From NCBI GenBank assembly GCA_035041965.1, contig JAPYMA010001677.1, forward strand, positions 186,001 to 250,000: DNA of 64,000 nucleotides. The letters are read 5' to 3'. A program made the translations under genes and the position numbers. This document shows, in pieces, positions 1 through 33,626 of the stretch. The notes beneath the pieces are model-generated. The model did no database searches and was not told the origin of the DNA. It worked only from the letters and a program-made list of their open reading frames with translations. The DNA is from Anisakis pegreffii. Lineage: Eukaryota > Nematoda > Chromadorea > Rhabditida > Anisakidae. Positions within the stretch are counted from its first letter, which is position 1. Every line of letters starts with the position of its first letter.

Positions 1-2299
1 AGGGCTCACTTCTTCGTTACGGTTGCCTATGCAGAATCCTACGTTGATTGAAACTTTTTGTGAAGGCTTCAATGTTCACTCCGATTATGAATTCAGCCGC
101 TTATGATGGAATGTAACATGGTAGGTCGGCTGCTCGCAACCTCATATAAAATGAACACCGTTCTGACAGTAATCCCAATTACTATGGTGCACCATCATAT
201 CAAAGTACACCAAATCAGATGATGTCTCATGTTTGAAAATTTTGTTTATTCATGCATTCCTGTGCATGAATTACACACAAATAAATGTTATCTTGTTCAA
301 AGCTTGCCTTCGTGCGCAAAGAAACCACCGCTTGAAAGGATTCGAAATGGCTATTGGTGAAATTCGATCTTAATCGAAGGTGTCTGCGTGGAACCTTAGT
401 TTCTTTACTTTATTAAAATTAGTAACGTTTCACATTCGATGCAATTAGTTTAATGCAGACATGAACCTTCATTTTGAATATCTCCGCCAGTATGACGGTT
501 ACCGTCACCCTGAGCAGTGTAATCAAGACAACCACTGTCACCATCAATGTCATCTGCTGTGATTTTCCAGATACTCAAGATATTTTCCTTCTCAAAACCT
601 GACATATATTCGATTCCTTTCAAGATGATCATGTCGGACATTACCGCATGCCCCTCCTTCGTCAGCACAACGGTGTACCGCATCAGTCGCCCGCAACAGC
701 ATCATTTTCCATGATGACGAATCATTTTGAGTTACAATTTAACTGATCAGTTCTTCTGAAACTTTCTCAGTTTGTGGAGAATTAAATTCTCTTCATAATA
801 GAATTTTTGGCATTGACCGGGCAAGTTTCCGTTCTGGCACTACACGGAAATCAATTGATCACATCTGTAATATCTAAGTGAGACTTTCGTGACTGAATTT
901 TCAATGCTCCAGAAATGAGCCAATTCTTGTTGCGAGTCTTCGTCTGCACGTGGAAAATTCGAAATGTAGAAAAGTGTGGCTGTGGCGGAATTTCAGTTTC
1001 AGGCAAATTTTCATTTCGGATTTCAGTTTTTTGAATGAATTCGAGCACGGCCTAATCGGAGTCATTCTGGGAATAAATGTTTTCGCCTAAACACCAAAAA
1101 AGCAAAATTGCTCAAAGCGGAAGTCCAACTACCTGTTATCACTAATGCTACCTCATACGCATAATTGAAGCTGATAAATTTTGATCGCTTTGTAGCATTA
1201 GATCTGCAATTTAGAGCTGAACGATGTTGCCACGCTGAATGTTTTGATATTTTGCGAATGTCATGCTCATATCAGCAGTACACTCAGTTTTCAGTGCTCT
1301 AAATTTAGCGTTTTTCTAAACAGGATACTCTGATTGTGAGTTATCAGAAAACTGTGCTTATTCCTCGTTCAAGAAGATACTGATCAAACCGAACACATAG
1401 AGGAAATTAATGTGTGCAACAAAAATTGAGGTGTACCGGAGCACAACCGAACAGAGGTTGACAAAGCTCAAAGCTACTGGTATTTTGAGGAAAGATAAAG
1501 GAAAGAACAATAATTAACAGGCAAATGAATGAATCAATAATAATCATCCAAAATGAAAATTATGCAGTTTCCGAGAGAATTGCTCAGAAGCTTCTTTGAA
1601 GTGTTGATCTTGAATCTCGAGCCGTGCTGTAGCGATTTAAAACATATCCGAATTAATCGCCATGTGTGAATGCAACGATCACTCTCAAAAATAATCATGA
1701 TAATTGCCAGACGATTAACACGATATCATTCCATTTTCAAGATGGAACACATATGCAGTCACCCTCTAGCTATTACTCGCTTTTGCTCTCTCAATCGCTC
1801 ATACTACTCCATTTCGTTCATGCCACTAACCTCAACAGAAACACTTCGCATAACAACCAAAGCCCCGCCTCTTGATAATGACGTAGGTGATCAAGAATAA
1901 ATCCTCGTATATCCCTCCGAAGATATCACCAGAATCCAGTCCATGGATTCAATTCATCTACGATATCAGCAGTTCAACAACACTTCGTTTTTATTTTCAA
2001 AATATTTTTTTGTCATTCAAAGTGTTGCACTCGAACGTAGTGCACTTGAAAGAATTCTCGCTCAATTGCTGATTGAAATTATTCACTGAACAATAAAATC
2101 TTTTTGTGCTACGGAAATATGAATCGTTGCGCACGGCGATTGAACTCGCTTTCGATTTTGCACAGCATTGCTTCAATCCTCAAAGAGTAATGAATAGTTG
2201 ATGGCTCTAATCGACATAGCTCTAAGAAATACTGCGCGTAGATTGGAACATTTCTCTACAGAAAAAAGTCTGTCGAGAATTATTCTTTGCTTCTTCCAG
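1..2299. other. 5' flank, no gene recognised
   Basis: AT-rich sequence with only short unsupported reading frames on both strands. No splice-consistent exon chain, RNA gene or repeat was found. It probably holds the upstream region of the rhomboid gene, whose first predicted exon begins just after it. Confidence 0.4.
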
Positions 2300-2338
2300 G
2301 TCTTCAACCAAGAATTGCATTGCATTTTGCTGCTCAAC

Positions 2339-5300
2339 ATGTCTAAAGATTCGAATTTACGTTGGAAGGTGAGTTGAACACTCAAAAATTTGCCTTTTGC
2401 ATAAAACGGAAAATATTTAGTGATGAGCAAATGATAAAAATATTCGTTTAGTGGAAGTTTTTTTGACAAAACATTGATAAGGCCTCTTCGCTAGTTCAAT
2501 GCAATGTTCGAGTGATTGTGCACGTGATTCGAAAGTTTTGAATTCATTCAAATGAATTCACTCAAGAAGGGCTTTCTTGAGTACATTCCAGTATATTCCA
2601 TACACAATTCAATCTATTTTAGTTCTGCTACGTATTCGTTTCATCCGAAAAACAATTCATCAATGGAACGCGAAAAGCGTTGAACATATTTTTCTTTTGC
2701 TTTCTTTCAGCGTCTTTCGAAAGCATTTTCGAAATGGGATTTGGCTGGATTTGGTGAAATGGACTTCAATCAATTTCGAATTGCTCTTATGGTATTTCAT
2801 TGTTTCTAATCTTCTCTCAGCCAACTAATCAACGATATTATCGTCCTCTCAGAAGCGTAAAAAATTGATCAGCTTCCAAAGCAAACACGTTAAGACGGCT
2901 AGTGTATAGTGAAGAATTCTACATAAACCGACATCAATAAGAAACGATGAATTTTTTACTGGTGTCATGGGAGTAGATGTTCAATTTGCAGTGCACCAAC
3001 ATTGCTGGAAATGAGAAAGAAAGCTCTATTGATGTCGCCTCCACTTTGTCTGTCACTTGCTGAATTTTAATTTATTGTTCTATGAGAAGTTAGAAAATGA
3101 GAATCTTCTAATCTTAGCCAACCAACATTTCTTTCGAATAATCCTCTTTCATGGTGAAGATGATTACTGATGGTGACGATTAATAAGCAGAAAGAAAATC
3201 ACCTTTATACAACCTGTAATACGTGTTCACTTCCAATGATACTGAGTATAGATAGCGGCAATGGTGATCAAAATAGAGGCGATGAATATTTGAAATTCTC
3301 ATTAAAAATACGATTTGTAACCGATTGCTCGGTCAAAATTTCTAAAATGCGTGTATTTCAATGTTATGAAAGTAGAATAGTTTCGTTTACTCGAAAGGCT
3401 TATCGATGTCATCGAATCTTCAGTTTCAACTTCGATCGGAAGGTCTGAAAAATGATGTGTGATAATGTTCATTGCAGGATGCGTCTTTTCGTGATGCAAT
3501 CGTGAGTACAGGTGACTTGAAAGCTTTACAGCGACTAGAATATCGTTCTACAGTAGATAACTCACCTCTGACATTTCATGAACTCACTGATATTGTAAGT
3601 TATTTCACATTCCGTATCTATTTCCACTGTTTGAATCTCGCTTCTTTCATCCACTTCAAAGTCTCATGTTATTTAGCATTTCCATTTGATGATTAATTAT
3701 CGTTCGATGAATTGTTGTCATATCGTTGATGATTCTATCTTATTATTGATAGATTCTGACTGTTGATCTAAACTCGTAAATCATTCCTTTTACGTTGCCA
3801 CATTTACAGTTCAGTAGAAGCGTTTTATTTTCAAACAGAAACGCAAGATATTTCTTGCGTGCCAAGACATATCGAACTAGGATTAGAACAGATATATAAC
3901 AATGTAGCAAGCCTGATATCAGAATGTATTCCTTATGTTAAAATACTTTTTATTTCGCAAACTGGATCGTTCATTTATACACATAATCGAATTCGCTGCT
4001 TGTTTCCACTGTCCACCGTTGACAACTGTCGATCACAATTTTTCTTTCCCTGCTTTTCAATCAAGCATTTTTTGAAGGGAAACTTTCAAAGTAATTACCT
4101 ACAGAACTGCATGAAGAAATCCAAAATTCATCAATTTCAGTTTAGAACTGCTGAGGCAGTCAGGGATGTTAGCTGGCCATTCATTCATTCAATCTACATG
4201 ATTAAAATCTAACTGTGATAGTATCGTGAATTGTATGTTATGAGCTAGCTCAGAACACAGCTTCAGATAAGCAATCAAATGAAAACCTCCGAAAGTCTGC
4301 AATTCACCAAGATATTCAGCAAATAAACGAACATCCTAAATAGCCCTATAAGTCTAGCACTGTCATGGCCCGAACCAGTCGTGTTGAATATCATCAAATC
4401 AATTGTGTAAACCATTCAATGAATTAATTCATTGTTAGTTTGCTAGCTATTAGGGTCAGTAGCGATTAGTTGGATCAATAGCATTTGTTACTTCTATATA
4501 TATTCAGTTCATTTGTCATGAACTATTATGAATGCTCGAAGAGATATTCGCAGTTGAATTACGTAACTGTAACGGTCTAATTGGCAATCACGCTGAATCA
4601 CATTCAGACATCGCCATCTGTGAATGGATTAGTTTTGTCAATGAGTCGAGCAGCTGTTCAGAGAGTCGTCCGTCTCACGATGCTCCGTTTGTTCTAATGT
4701 ACGCAAAAATAATGGAAAATTATTAACCTACGACGATTCATTACGGTGATGCAACGCAGTTGTGATATACTTCCAGATAATGTTTTAAGTGACTGAATAA
4801 ATGAGTGGTATATTTGGCGAATTCTAAATTTCAAGTATTTTCTAGAGTGATCGTGAAGTTTTAGATTTTTATGCAAAGAAGTTGGTGAGAAATGAACGAG
4901 AAATTAATTCATGTTGGCGCGGTTGATTTGCTGGAAATGGATAACTCTGACAGACCGATGGATAACGACTTGATGTAAAGGCTGAATGAAATTGATTTGA
5001 TTGATGGATTTCAGGAATAATCCATTGTAGACGCATCGTCATTACCATCATTTCCCATATCATTAGATCACTAGATGTTCATTTCACACATCGGAACTAA
5101 CAAAAAAGCACCTCAGATTACGGTCTCCAATGGTCTCCAATATTTCATTTTCAATGTGTATCACCTAACAACTTCAAATGTTTCTTTGCATTTTTATATG
5201 ACATAACTCAGTCGATGATGCGTGATGTTCAGCTAATCATTCATGATTCGGACCGATCACGTTTCAAAGTATTCAAAAGACGGCTTTTCGAATCATCCAT

Positions 5301-8300
5301 TCTCAAATGAAACTTTGAGTTTCGATGTTTTCGACACTCACTATGCGATGAATTTATTTATCCGATTAAAAACGTTCTTTGTCACAATTTTCCAACAAAA
5401 GCGAACATATTTGTGGTTTCTCATTGATAAGATGAGATCTACTTTCCCATGATGTCGCATCCTTTCTTGTCATTTTGCTGGACTATCGAAACCTAAATGA
5501 CAAAATATTTCTTTCGGTCGAATTTTCCCACAAATCATTCCGAGGTCATCAGTTTTCTCTTGTTCAGCGGTAAACACCGAATAAAATAAACATTTCGGGT
5601 AGGGGAGCAGCAGTTTAAAACGGATATGCTATAGCTCATGGTAATGTTTCGATGTTCTCTTTCTGATTCGGAGTTTTTTGCTTGACAATGCCTTGTCATA
5701 CATCGATAGATAGAACCAAAATGATTGTTCTACGCAAAGACTGGAGTGTTGCAAACTGCGGTATCTATTACACCTTATAATACCGGTAATTAGATGCAAA
5801 TAAATGTCATCGCTGAATTGCTCACATGTACATCTATCATAATAGCGAGGCGATCCTATCATGTACCCATATGTGATCCTTATTATTGAGCATATAAACA
5901 CAAGCACATCAGCAAATGGCCTTGTTTTATCATAAAAAGCCCATTGCGACTAACATATCTATACAATTAAACTGCAATTCAAATAGCACATGTTTCCATA
6001 TTAATACTGTCATATCAGAATAACAATACACTAACCTTATTCTCATACCCATCACCCAATTTTCACCATCGCCTTTATTGTTACGCATATCCTTTTCATT
6101 AGATTACCACAAATCAACACAGCAAAACATCCGTTAACATTGCAAATATATGGCCTATAGCTCATTGACACCTTAAGTCTCACAACTTCACGCAGCATTG
6201 TCGCTTATTCGCGTTATGTTTCACTAACAGTAAGCGTTTTGAATTGATGAGAGACGTCGTCTTTTATTTACATTTGTCTCTCGAAATGCAATAATACCAA
6301 AAACGATGGCTTTCATACGACAACGACTCTTCCTTCATCGCTCAGGTCTTCATGCTCTATATTTGAACATCTATTAATACATTATCACTATCATCATTTT
6401 CCTATCATTCCTCACCAGTTCAACTAGCACTTTATCAAAGGTTTGGATGAATCGAACATATAAGTTCAATTTCAACTCCATACTGAGGTAAACTCATGTG
6501 TGTCAGAGAGCAGTTCACTGACGAAATGTTCGTTCTTGCATGGAAATGCATTGAGCAATAATGCATGCCAACTGAGTGTTGTTTGCTTTGATGGTGAAAA
6601 TCTGAAAGGAATTAAACGAATTTGTTATGGTTGTGTGTATTTTGATTAGAGGAATGAATCACTTCAATGAGGAAGATTTATCGTCGATTTTCAATAGAAA
6701 CTAATCTTATTTGTAAATGAACCCGACTGATTGCTATTCGTTCGATAGTACATTTATAAACACCAAAAATGGCTCAACGGAAAGTACCGCAAACGAATGA
6801 AGCTTCATCGAATTATTCATTGCTCATATAGTGTGTTACGAACGTTCGAACACTCCCTGTCCACCCACGATCATATGGGACAATATTTTGTGAACTATTC
6901 GTCAGTTCACGAGGCAAACGAATAATACTTACCTATTCCTTCAAAAAACCCCGTAATGTTGAATAGTCACTATTTGCACTCGTCTCGATCTTCTCAAAAT
7001 ATTAACGAATATATAAAGTTCAACGAGAACAGTACTGCCATAAGCGGCTATCATTCGAATGGAACTAACTCCGAATGACTCCAATTAATCAGATTCAGTG
7101 TTTGGCGTTTTAAGATGATAAATTCAATGTTGTACCGTGAACGAATCGTGGCTGATGATTGATTGGTGTTCATGAGTGACGATTATAATTGATGAATAAG
7201 CGTTGAGTGGTAATTTGTTAAGCGATTATGTGCGAACACAAACCGCTCTATACAGCTGTTCACTAATTTATTCACATCATCGCATTTGTAATATATCTTT
7301 TTATCAATGAATGCTTTTTTTCGATGGCCTCTCATTGAAATCCGTTCAAGTGAATGTATTAACCTAATAATGAGTAATCTTGTCAAAAATTCGCATTTAC
7401 CATATCTGTTGTCTGTGATTGATAATCAGTATTTTTGCTATAAAAAAACCTCCCAACACTCGGCATTCACTCATAACAGTGTAAATAGTCCTTGATAGTC
7501 CATTGAATCCGCTCAGACGTATCCAATCAATACAACCTATAGGATGTTCATTGAAATAAAGAGTGAATCTAATATTAGATCACAAATAAACGACGCCAAT
7601 CTCTAGAAATCGCGATCAGTTCATCAATGTCGAATCAACAAGAGATCAACTCGTTCCCTCTCCTAAATCCAATTGCAAACTGTTCCAAACAACACAGGTA
7701 ACATTCATTTATCGTGCTATCCTTTCATCATTCTTAATTATTTTGAAGATACATTCCAATTCCGTGATAGTAAAAATGAAAATTCATTACACTGATTCAC
7801 GAAAAACTTCAACTTTTAGTGAGTATCCTTCAATACAATTCTCCTTTATTCACTGAGAGCTATTCTAAAATCAATTTTGTAAATTGAACAATTTATTCAG
7901 TTCGACGTAAAAATATAGTCAGAAAGCTGAAAGTGTTTGCTCCATACATTTATGCTCATACGTAACCGTGCCGTTCCTATTTACCGAACTCATTTCGAAA
8001 TCACTTGATGATTGCTATCGTTAAACGCTCAAGTGACCCTAGATGAACTAATCAATTCAAATGACCCATTGTCATTAAATGTTCCTTACAAATACCAACA
8101 AAGTTGTTCAAAGAAACGCCGATTGAGAGAGAAAAAACATTGTTTTGCTTGATTGCAGAAAATCCTTTCATCAGTTTATCTTTTATTCTTCCTCTGCTCT
8201 GAAATATTCCTTGTTCAACACCCCAATGCATAATTATAGTATGTATCAGGAGAAAGGGTTTTATTCTGTTGAATCCAAATAATGTTTTGAATTCAATAAG

Positions 8301-11300
8301 AATGATTAAATTGAAATAGTATCAGCAAATGCAAATAAGAATATCAAAAACCTCCTAGGATGTGAATTTCATGGATTGTTGAGCTATATTCCGAGTTTAC
8401 TTCAGTAGACATTATCCGTAGAACTGAACCAATTTGAAACTTATTGAACATGATGAGCATGAAAATCACTGAATTAATTCTTTATGTCAATTGAGGGAGG
8501 TTAATTATTGTTCACTTGTAAATTCATTTTAAGGTATTCTCCTACATCTCCACTGACGTATCCCGATGAAAAAATGCCTCTGAATAAAGCATACGATTCA
8601 AGTGGTACACTGCACACTCAATCACAAAAATGCTCTACTGTGCCAGTTTTCATACCAACCGTGGTTACCGTACAGGTAATAGAGATTGAAATTCCATTTG
8701 GGTGTTTCTATCAATCAATTTATTGATAAGCATTAATATGTGAAGGCGCTGAGAGCCCAACATTTCATTACCAATCATTTTTTCGCTTCCTTCCAACTTG
8801 GAGTTTGTCCTTTATCCTTTAGAGTCAGATAGATGCATTTGCAAGTATCATATTACCTTTGTGCATTACATCAACATGCCCTGCATCATTTCAACTTTCA
8901 TTACTGAATCTGATTGAAAGATATCGTTCTAACTCGGGGTTTCTCAACCGGGGCTGTGAGACGGTATTCCAGGGGGTACGAGAACGGGTGCGGTGAGAGG
9001 GGGTGTAATGTAAGGTTTCATATTTTATACGTTATAATAGGCGAGGACGGAGTTCAACGCCTACATCTGTGTAAAGTAGGCAATACTTTAGAAATAATTT
9101 TTTCGGTCACGTTTCATTCTTGAATAAACTGTTCTTCTAGAGGAAGCGAAGGCCTCTCAAAATTTTCCAAGGGGTCGGGGGAGAGGGGGGGGCAAAAAGG
9201 TTGAGAACCACTGTTCTAATCATTACAGTCTCTAGTATTTCAAGTAATTTATGCGAAAAAATTCACAGATCTCGTTGTTCCTCTACTACAGTATACTATT
9301 CCATACGGTACCGTCAATAAGTGCGCCCGCGCCATTGGACTCAATTTTTGTGTTTCGGAGTGACGCCAAACGTGAATTATGGCGTTATGTTTGCTACGCA
9401 TTCGTTCATGCTGGGTAACTGCTTACTTTCATTCGCTTTCGACTAATTCAAGTATTGCGATCAGGAATAGGAATGATGCGTTTGCAACGGTAATGTTCTT
9501 CGAATGCACATAAACCCTTCCACATAATGAATGGTAATTGTTCGTGATCAAGCGTTATAGTATTTGTTGCCATTCTGAATCCCATTGCTGATTCCGTAAG
9601 TTACTGATGAGCCTGATTTTTGTTCTGAAAAACCAACTGCCATATAGGTTGATGTCATGGATCTTTGAAGTTTTCTCTGACACATAATATTTATGAAAAC
9701 CAATTTGGCTCTGAAGATAGCACTGCTCAAAACAACATGAGGCAACGTTCAAAAGGGTTATGCCATCATCGAAATGGATGATTGAATGCCAAAAATTAGC
9801 ACTCGTAATAATTATTCAAAACTGTTCACAGCTGGTGGCATTTGATATTCAACGTGAGCGTGGAGCTTTTTATTGGGACATCACTCGAAATCAGTGTTGG
9901 GACACTGCGAACATCGATTGTTTTCATTTGTGGCGTTGTTGCAGGTTCGGTCAATTTGCTTTTATTACCATCGCTGGTGCTCTAATGAACGGATCAGCTG
10001 AATTCGAAATTCCATCAGAAAAATGCATAAGTGAGGAGAGAATATCTTCACTGAACGTGACAAATGAAATATTTTCAAGGCAATGAATGCATGCTGAATC
10101 GAATAGATCGAAACAATAGCTGAATTCAAAGTACAACTGAATCACTTCTCTCACAATTGTGTTTCGGTCACATGAGGCTAAATTATCATGTTTTTACTGA
10201 CAATCTGATACTTCAATAATGATTTCATGAATCTATCAATTTATCAGCCAAGAGGAGGATTGTGAACAGATGAAATCAAGAAAACTGTTTCAGGATCACT
10301 GGTGACATCAATGTTCTATAACGGTATAACTTTGATGGGTGCCTCAGGCGGTGTTTATGCGCTGATTGCACTGCATGTTGCGAATGTTTTGTTCAGTTTT
10401 GATAGCATCGATTGTGCGCTGTGTTGGATTATCGTTGCCGTATTCGTTGGTCAGTTGGCTAGATACTTTCATCAAATCGGATTTGATCACAAACGGCGAT
10501 CATTTGAAACATTGCTCTCTGCTCAACATGAGCGCTTTAAGAAGCAAGAAAACACAATACGGCTCTCGACTTTCCAAAAACCCCCACCTACACATAACTC
10601 TTTTCAATAGAATGCGAGTGGCAAACCTGTGATGTTGTGATAAACCTTTCATCCTACCTATCATATCAATAGCAGAATTTCATTAGAAGTATTTCTTCGT
10701 TTAAGCAAGCGAAATTCCATCATCTTTATACAATATCCGTTCATTTCTTGAATTTAGGGAGCTTTGGGTTATTGAAGTTGTTTCGATCAGACACTAGAGC
10801 CGTCGATCAGATTTTTTTAAATCTGAAATTATCTCGTTACATTTGCGGTTTTGAGTCATCTAGGAAATGCTCGTGTAAACATCGAATGCATCCACAGCAA
10901 ATTTCAGCAAGCTGTGATACAGCATTCGCTATATACGATCACTACACAGCACAACAGTATGTCCTCAAGCACACTGCCTACGCCACCCATTTGGCTGGAG
11001 CTGTTGTTGGTATGTTGACGTATGTCATCTTTGAAAATGATCGAATATTTCAGTCACTGAATTCTATGAATTCAAAATTCATAAAAATTTCTGAAAATAT
11101 CCTCTTTCTATAAATCTTCCATTATTCCACCGAAATTCTCTGCGCTGCACCAATGCTTCATACCGATATTTGCGATGCAATTTCAGGATTTTCGTTGGGT
11201 TTAGTGTTGCTGAGGCGTTCGAAAGACAAAAGCAAAAATCGCTCAATATGTTGGATTGTTTTTGTATTCTATGTTGTTCTCATATCAACTGCCATTGTAT

Positions 11301-11320
11301 ATAATTTTTTGGTTGCTTGA
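2339..11320 (+). CDS. rhomboid intramembrane serine protease, RHBDL/ROM-1 type
   Basis: Predicted multi-pass membrane protease that cuts transmembrane substrates within the bilayer. Predicted exons: 2339-2368, 2711-2791, 3191-3316, 3478-3594, about 8535-8675, 9269-9414, 9832-9944, 10294-10449, 10908-11009, 11187-11320. Phases agree from 8675 to the stop and among the first four exons. The first four encode about 118 residues with EF-hand-like stretches (FSKWDLAGFGEMDF; DSGNGDQNRGDEYLKF), the layout of vertebrate RHBDL1/3. The core shows WRYVCYAFVHAGWWH, then GASGG with the catalytic Ser codon at 10344-10346, then ATHLAGAVVG with the catalytic His codon at 10988-10990. The start follows a TTCTTCCAG acceptor, suggesting trans-splicing. 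The 5-kb intron 3595-8534 is the weak point: its flanking phases do not match, so a small exon may be missing. Alternatively a shorter protein starts at the in-frame ATG at 8574 (250 aa). The family call is firm; the N-terminal link is inferred. Confidence 0.8.
3595..8534 (+). other. large intron or spacer in the rhomboid gene
   Basis: Nearly 5 kb between the fourth N-terminal exon and the first membrane-helix exon. It is AT-rich. I found no further exon whose phases bridge the gap, although one is needed or the two halves are separate genes. No transposon ends or RNA gene were recognised. Confidence 0.35.
8935..9213. mobile_element. non-autonomous hAT-like MITE, 279 bp
   Basis: The left end reads cggggtttctcaacc and the right end is the inverted partner ggttgagaaccactg, close to the CAGTGGTTCTCAACC-type ends of hAT elements. 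It is flanked by near-identical 8-bp direct repeats, ttctaact (8927-8934) and ttctaatc (9214-9221), the duplication length typical of hAT. The interior is G-rich and has no transposase frame. It sits inside the intron 8676-9268 of the rhomboid gene. Confidence 0.75.
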
Positions 11321-11526
11321 AATGAAACTTTTGGATTTCATTGTCGACATTGGGCTCGATATTGTATGACCAGCACTACACAAATGTTTCCCAGAAATTG
11401 ACATCAAATGAAATTGAGATTATCATTTTTCCTCAAACAAACGCAATTTCAAACATAACATAGAGCAAGAAGAACACGAGATCGTTGTTGATTCGACCGA
11501 GCGGTGTATTGTTCTTTTATTTGATG

Positions 11527-11532
11527 AATAAA
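11527..11532 (+). terminator. polyadenylation signal AATAAA, rhomboid gene
   Basis: AATAAA about 207 nt after the rhomboid stop codon at 11318-11320. It is the first canonical signal downstream on this strand. Confidence 0.4.
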
Positions 11533-12305
11533 AGGAGAAATCGCTGAATACTTCCATGAAAAAATCAGAATGTTAAGATGTAGTGCAGAAATTCCACCTA
11601 AACTCATCAACTTGAATCGCCTTCAAAATGCGGAATTCCAATCAGCACTACAATGTTAATATTATTACTATTATAAACAAATACCTTATACGAGTAATCA
11701 GTTCATAAATTTGTGTGACATAGAATGAACAATACTCATCTATAGTTTGAAATTTCATTTGAGAGATGAATACCAAAATGAATGAGATTTCAGAAGAGAT
11801 CTTTTATAACGCAACAAAGAAATGGAAAGAATGTGTGATAAAACAAATCTGATGATAGATAATGAAAATGCACAATGCGGTTAATTTTTGAGAATCACAG
11901 TGGAAAATCATCAACGTCACCAAGAAAATGGTTCAGAACCTCGTAGTGGAAATCGAATGGTCCAAGAAGAGAATAGGAAAGCGCTCAGATAAAAACTCAT
12001 AATGATGCAAGGATACATTCAAGACATGAACAAAAATTGGCGTTTATCGCTTGACGGGATGCTCTCTGAAAATGAATATATTTCAGAAAAAATTTTACTG
12101 AAAAGGTTTCGAATGAAAAGATTCAAATTTTGCTTGATAAAAGTCACAAAACGTGGAATAAAATTGAATTCACGCTCATTTGCTTTACTGTGACCGCTAA
12201 AAGTAAAGCAACACGTTAAAACTGATAACACGTTAAAATGTGCTTCATTCGATCACCTCATTTGTGAGGTATCTTCCAATTATAGGCATAATTTGCTTTT
12301 TGACT

Positions 12306-12343
12306 GATTCACATTCGCTTGTGAAAACAAGCGGATGTGAATC
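12306..12343. repeat. 38-bp hairpin and linked direct repeat
   Basis: Arms gattcacattcgcttgt and acaagcggatgtgaatc pair with one mismatch around a four-base loop. The sequence gctttttgactgattcacattcgcttg (12294-12321 region) recurs in diverged form at about 12444-12471, giving a direct repeat that includes the left arm. Confidence 0.6.
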
Positions 12344-12525
12344 GTCTTGTGAAAAAACAACCGTGAAAACAAGGCATAATTTCAGCAGTAATTGAGTTTT
12401 CTTGATTCTTCTAGGGATACTACTTCGTTTTTACAATTGTCTCTTGCTTTTTGACTAATACACATCCGCTTGAAGCCGAAGATGAGACTCCATCAACGAA
12501 CGTTGTCGGGAGAGACCATCAAGTA

Positions 12526-12531
12526 TTTATT
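12526..12531 (-). terminator. polyadenylation signal AATAAA, NF1 gene
   Basis: On the minus strand AATAAA lies only about 9 nt past the in-frame stop at 12542-12540 of the last recognised NF1 exon. This supports that exon being the 3' end. Confidence 0.5.
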
Positions 12532-12539
12532 AGAATGGA

Positions 12540-32467
<19,928 letters not shown>

Positions 32468-33626
32468 TGTGGCATTAATTCACTCAGTCAGCTTTTTACA
32501 AATCAATTGAAAAAGAAAAATTTATCGTGTCGTTAAAGTACTTACTTTCATCCGATTCACGTCCGAATATATGTATCCAATAGCTATTTGATTTTTTATC
32601 TGAGATGCTCTGAAATTTTTGAAGTTGAATGGTACAGCTCATTTAACACTGAGAATGACAGGTAACGGGAAATCGATTAAGATATTGTTGTTGCTTGTTG
32701 AGGGAGTGGAACGAATACGTAACGCAAGATAACGGAGAAACGTATGAATAAACGAACGGATTAAAAGACGTTTTCATATGGACTAGTGAGCATAGAACAA
32801 TGTGATCGCTTCGAATGAGGACAAGCGACTTGTCAAACAAACAAAAATCCAATTTTAACAAGCATGAGATTCTAAGCGAGCATGCGTTGATAATGCGATT
32901 GCTCAACAGCGCAATAAATTCTGAAAAAAAGGACACGGAATTTCTATTTAAAACCTATCGAATTCATCGGAAACACATCGAAATCTTCTTCGACTAGACG
33001 GCATCAAACCCAAAAACGCCCGCTTCACGCAGCAAATTGTGCAGGCTCATCGATACTGCAATAGATGAAGACAGAACGTGGATCCATTTCGTTACTTTGA
33101 TGAGAATAATGACGATACATTAACGACGTTTCTGAGTGAACGACACGCAAAAACCGAATGTAAATCGAGAAGGATTCGTGGAAAACGAAGTGTGTTCCAA
33201 TGAACCAAATAAATGATAATTTCATGTGTCGATAGGTTTGTGACGAAGATTTGAAGATGAAATGAATATATGTTCAGCAAATAATGAGTTGAATAACTCG
33301 AATAGATAGAGGTGGTGCTGATATGCATAAATGTATGGATAAAAGATATAGAGCCAAGTGCGGATATGGCAGAGTTGAGATCAGCGAAATAATGAGATAC
33401 GGCGAGCCACTGAAAGACGGACGAGACTGGCAGAAGAAGCCTGTTGAGCACAAGTTAAGAGATGAAAAGCTGAGACAAATAATGAGTGTTAGTGTGGTTT
33501 CGATTTAGTTGATGTACTTGTCCATTTGTAAGAGGAGTGAGTATACACACAGAATAACTAATATCCACTGCACACAAACACCTCTATGTGGTGAATTTTG
33601 CCGATGGCATTTGCAATTACTTTCAG
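32468..33626. other. NF1 upstream / intergenic region
   Basis: Lies upstream of the NF1 start and before the first exon-like segment of a plus-strand gene. A purine-rich stretch about 33320-33510 is open on the plus strand (KRYRAKCGYGRVEISEIM) without splice or family support. No promoter motif was recognised. Confidence 0.35.

Larger units (their letters stand above)
11321..12539. other. convergent intergenic region (rhomboid / NF1 3' ends)
   Basis: Lies between the stop codons of two genes pointing at each other. It carries one polyadenylation signal for each gene, plus a 38-bp hairpin and a direct repeat near 12.3-12.5 kb, described separately. No coding exon was recognised; the frame at 12002-12193 has no splice or homology support. 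Confidence 0.45.

Noticed and set aside
10748..11113. Open frame covering the rhomboid His exon with an upstream extension
   Set aside because: Only 10908-11009 fits phase with both neighbours; the upstream part breaks the RHBDL alignment and the downstream part reads through a donor.
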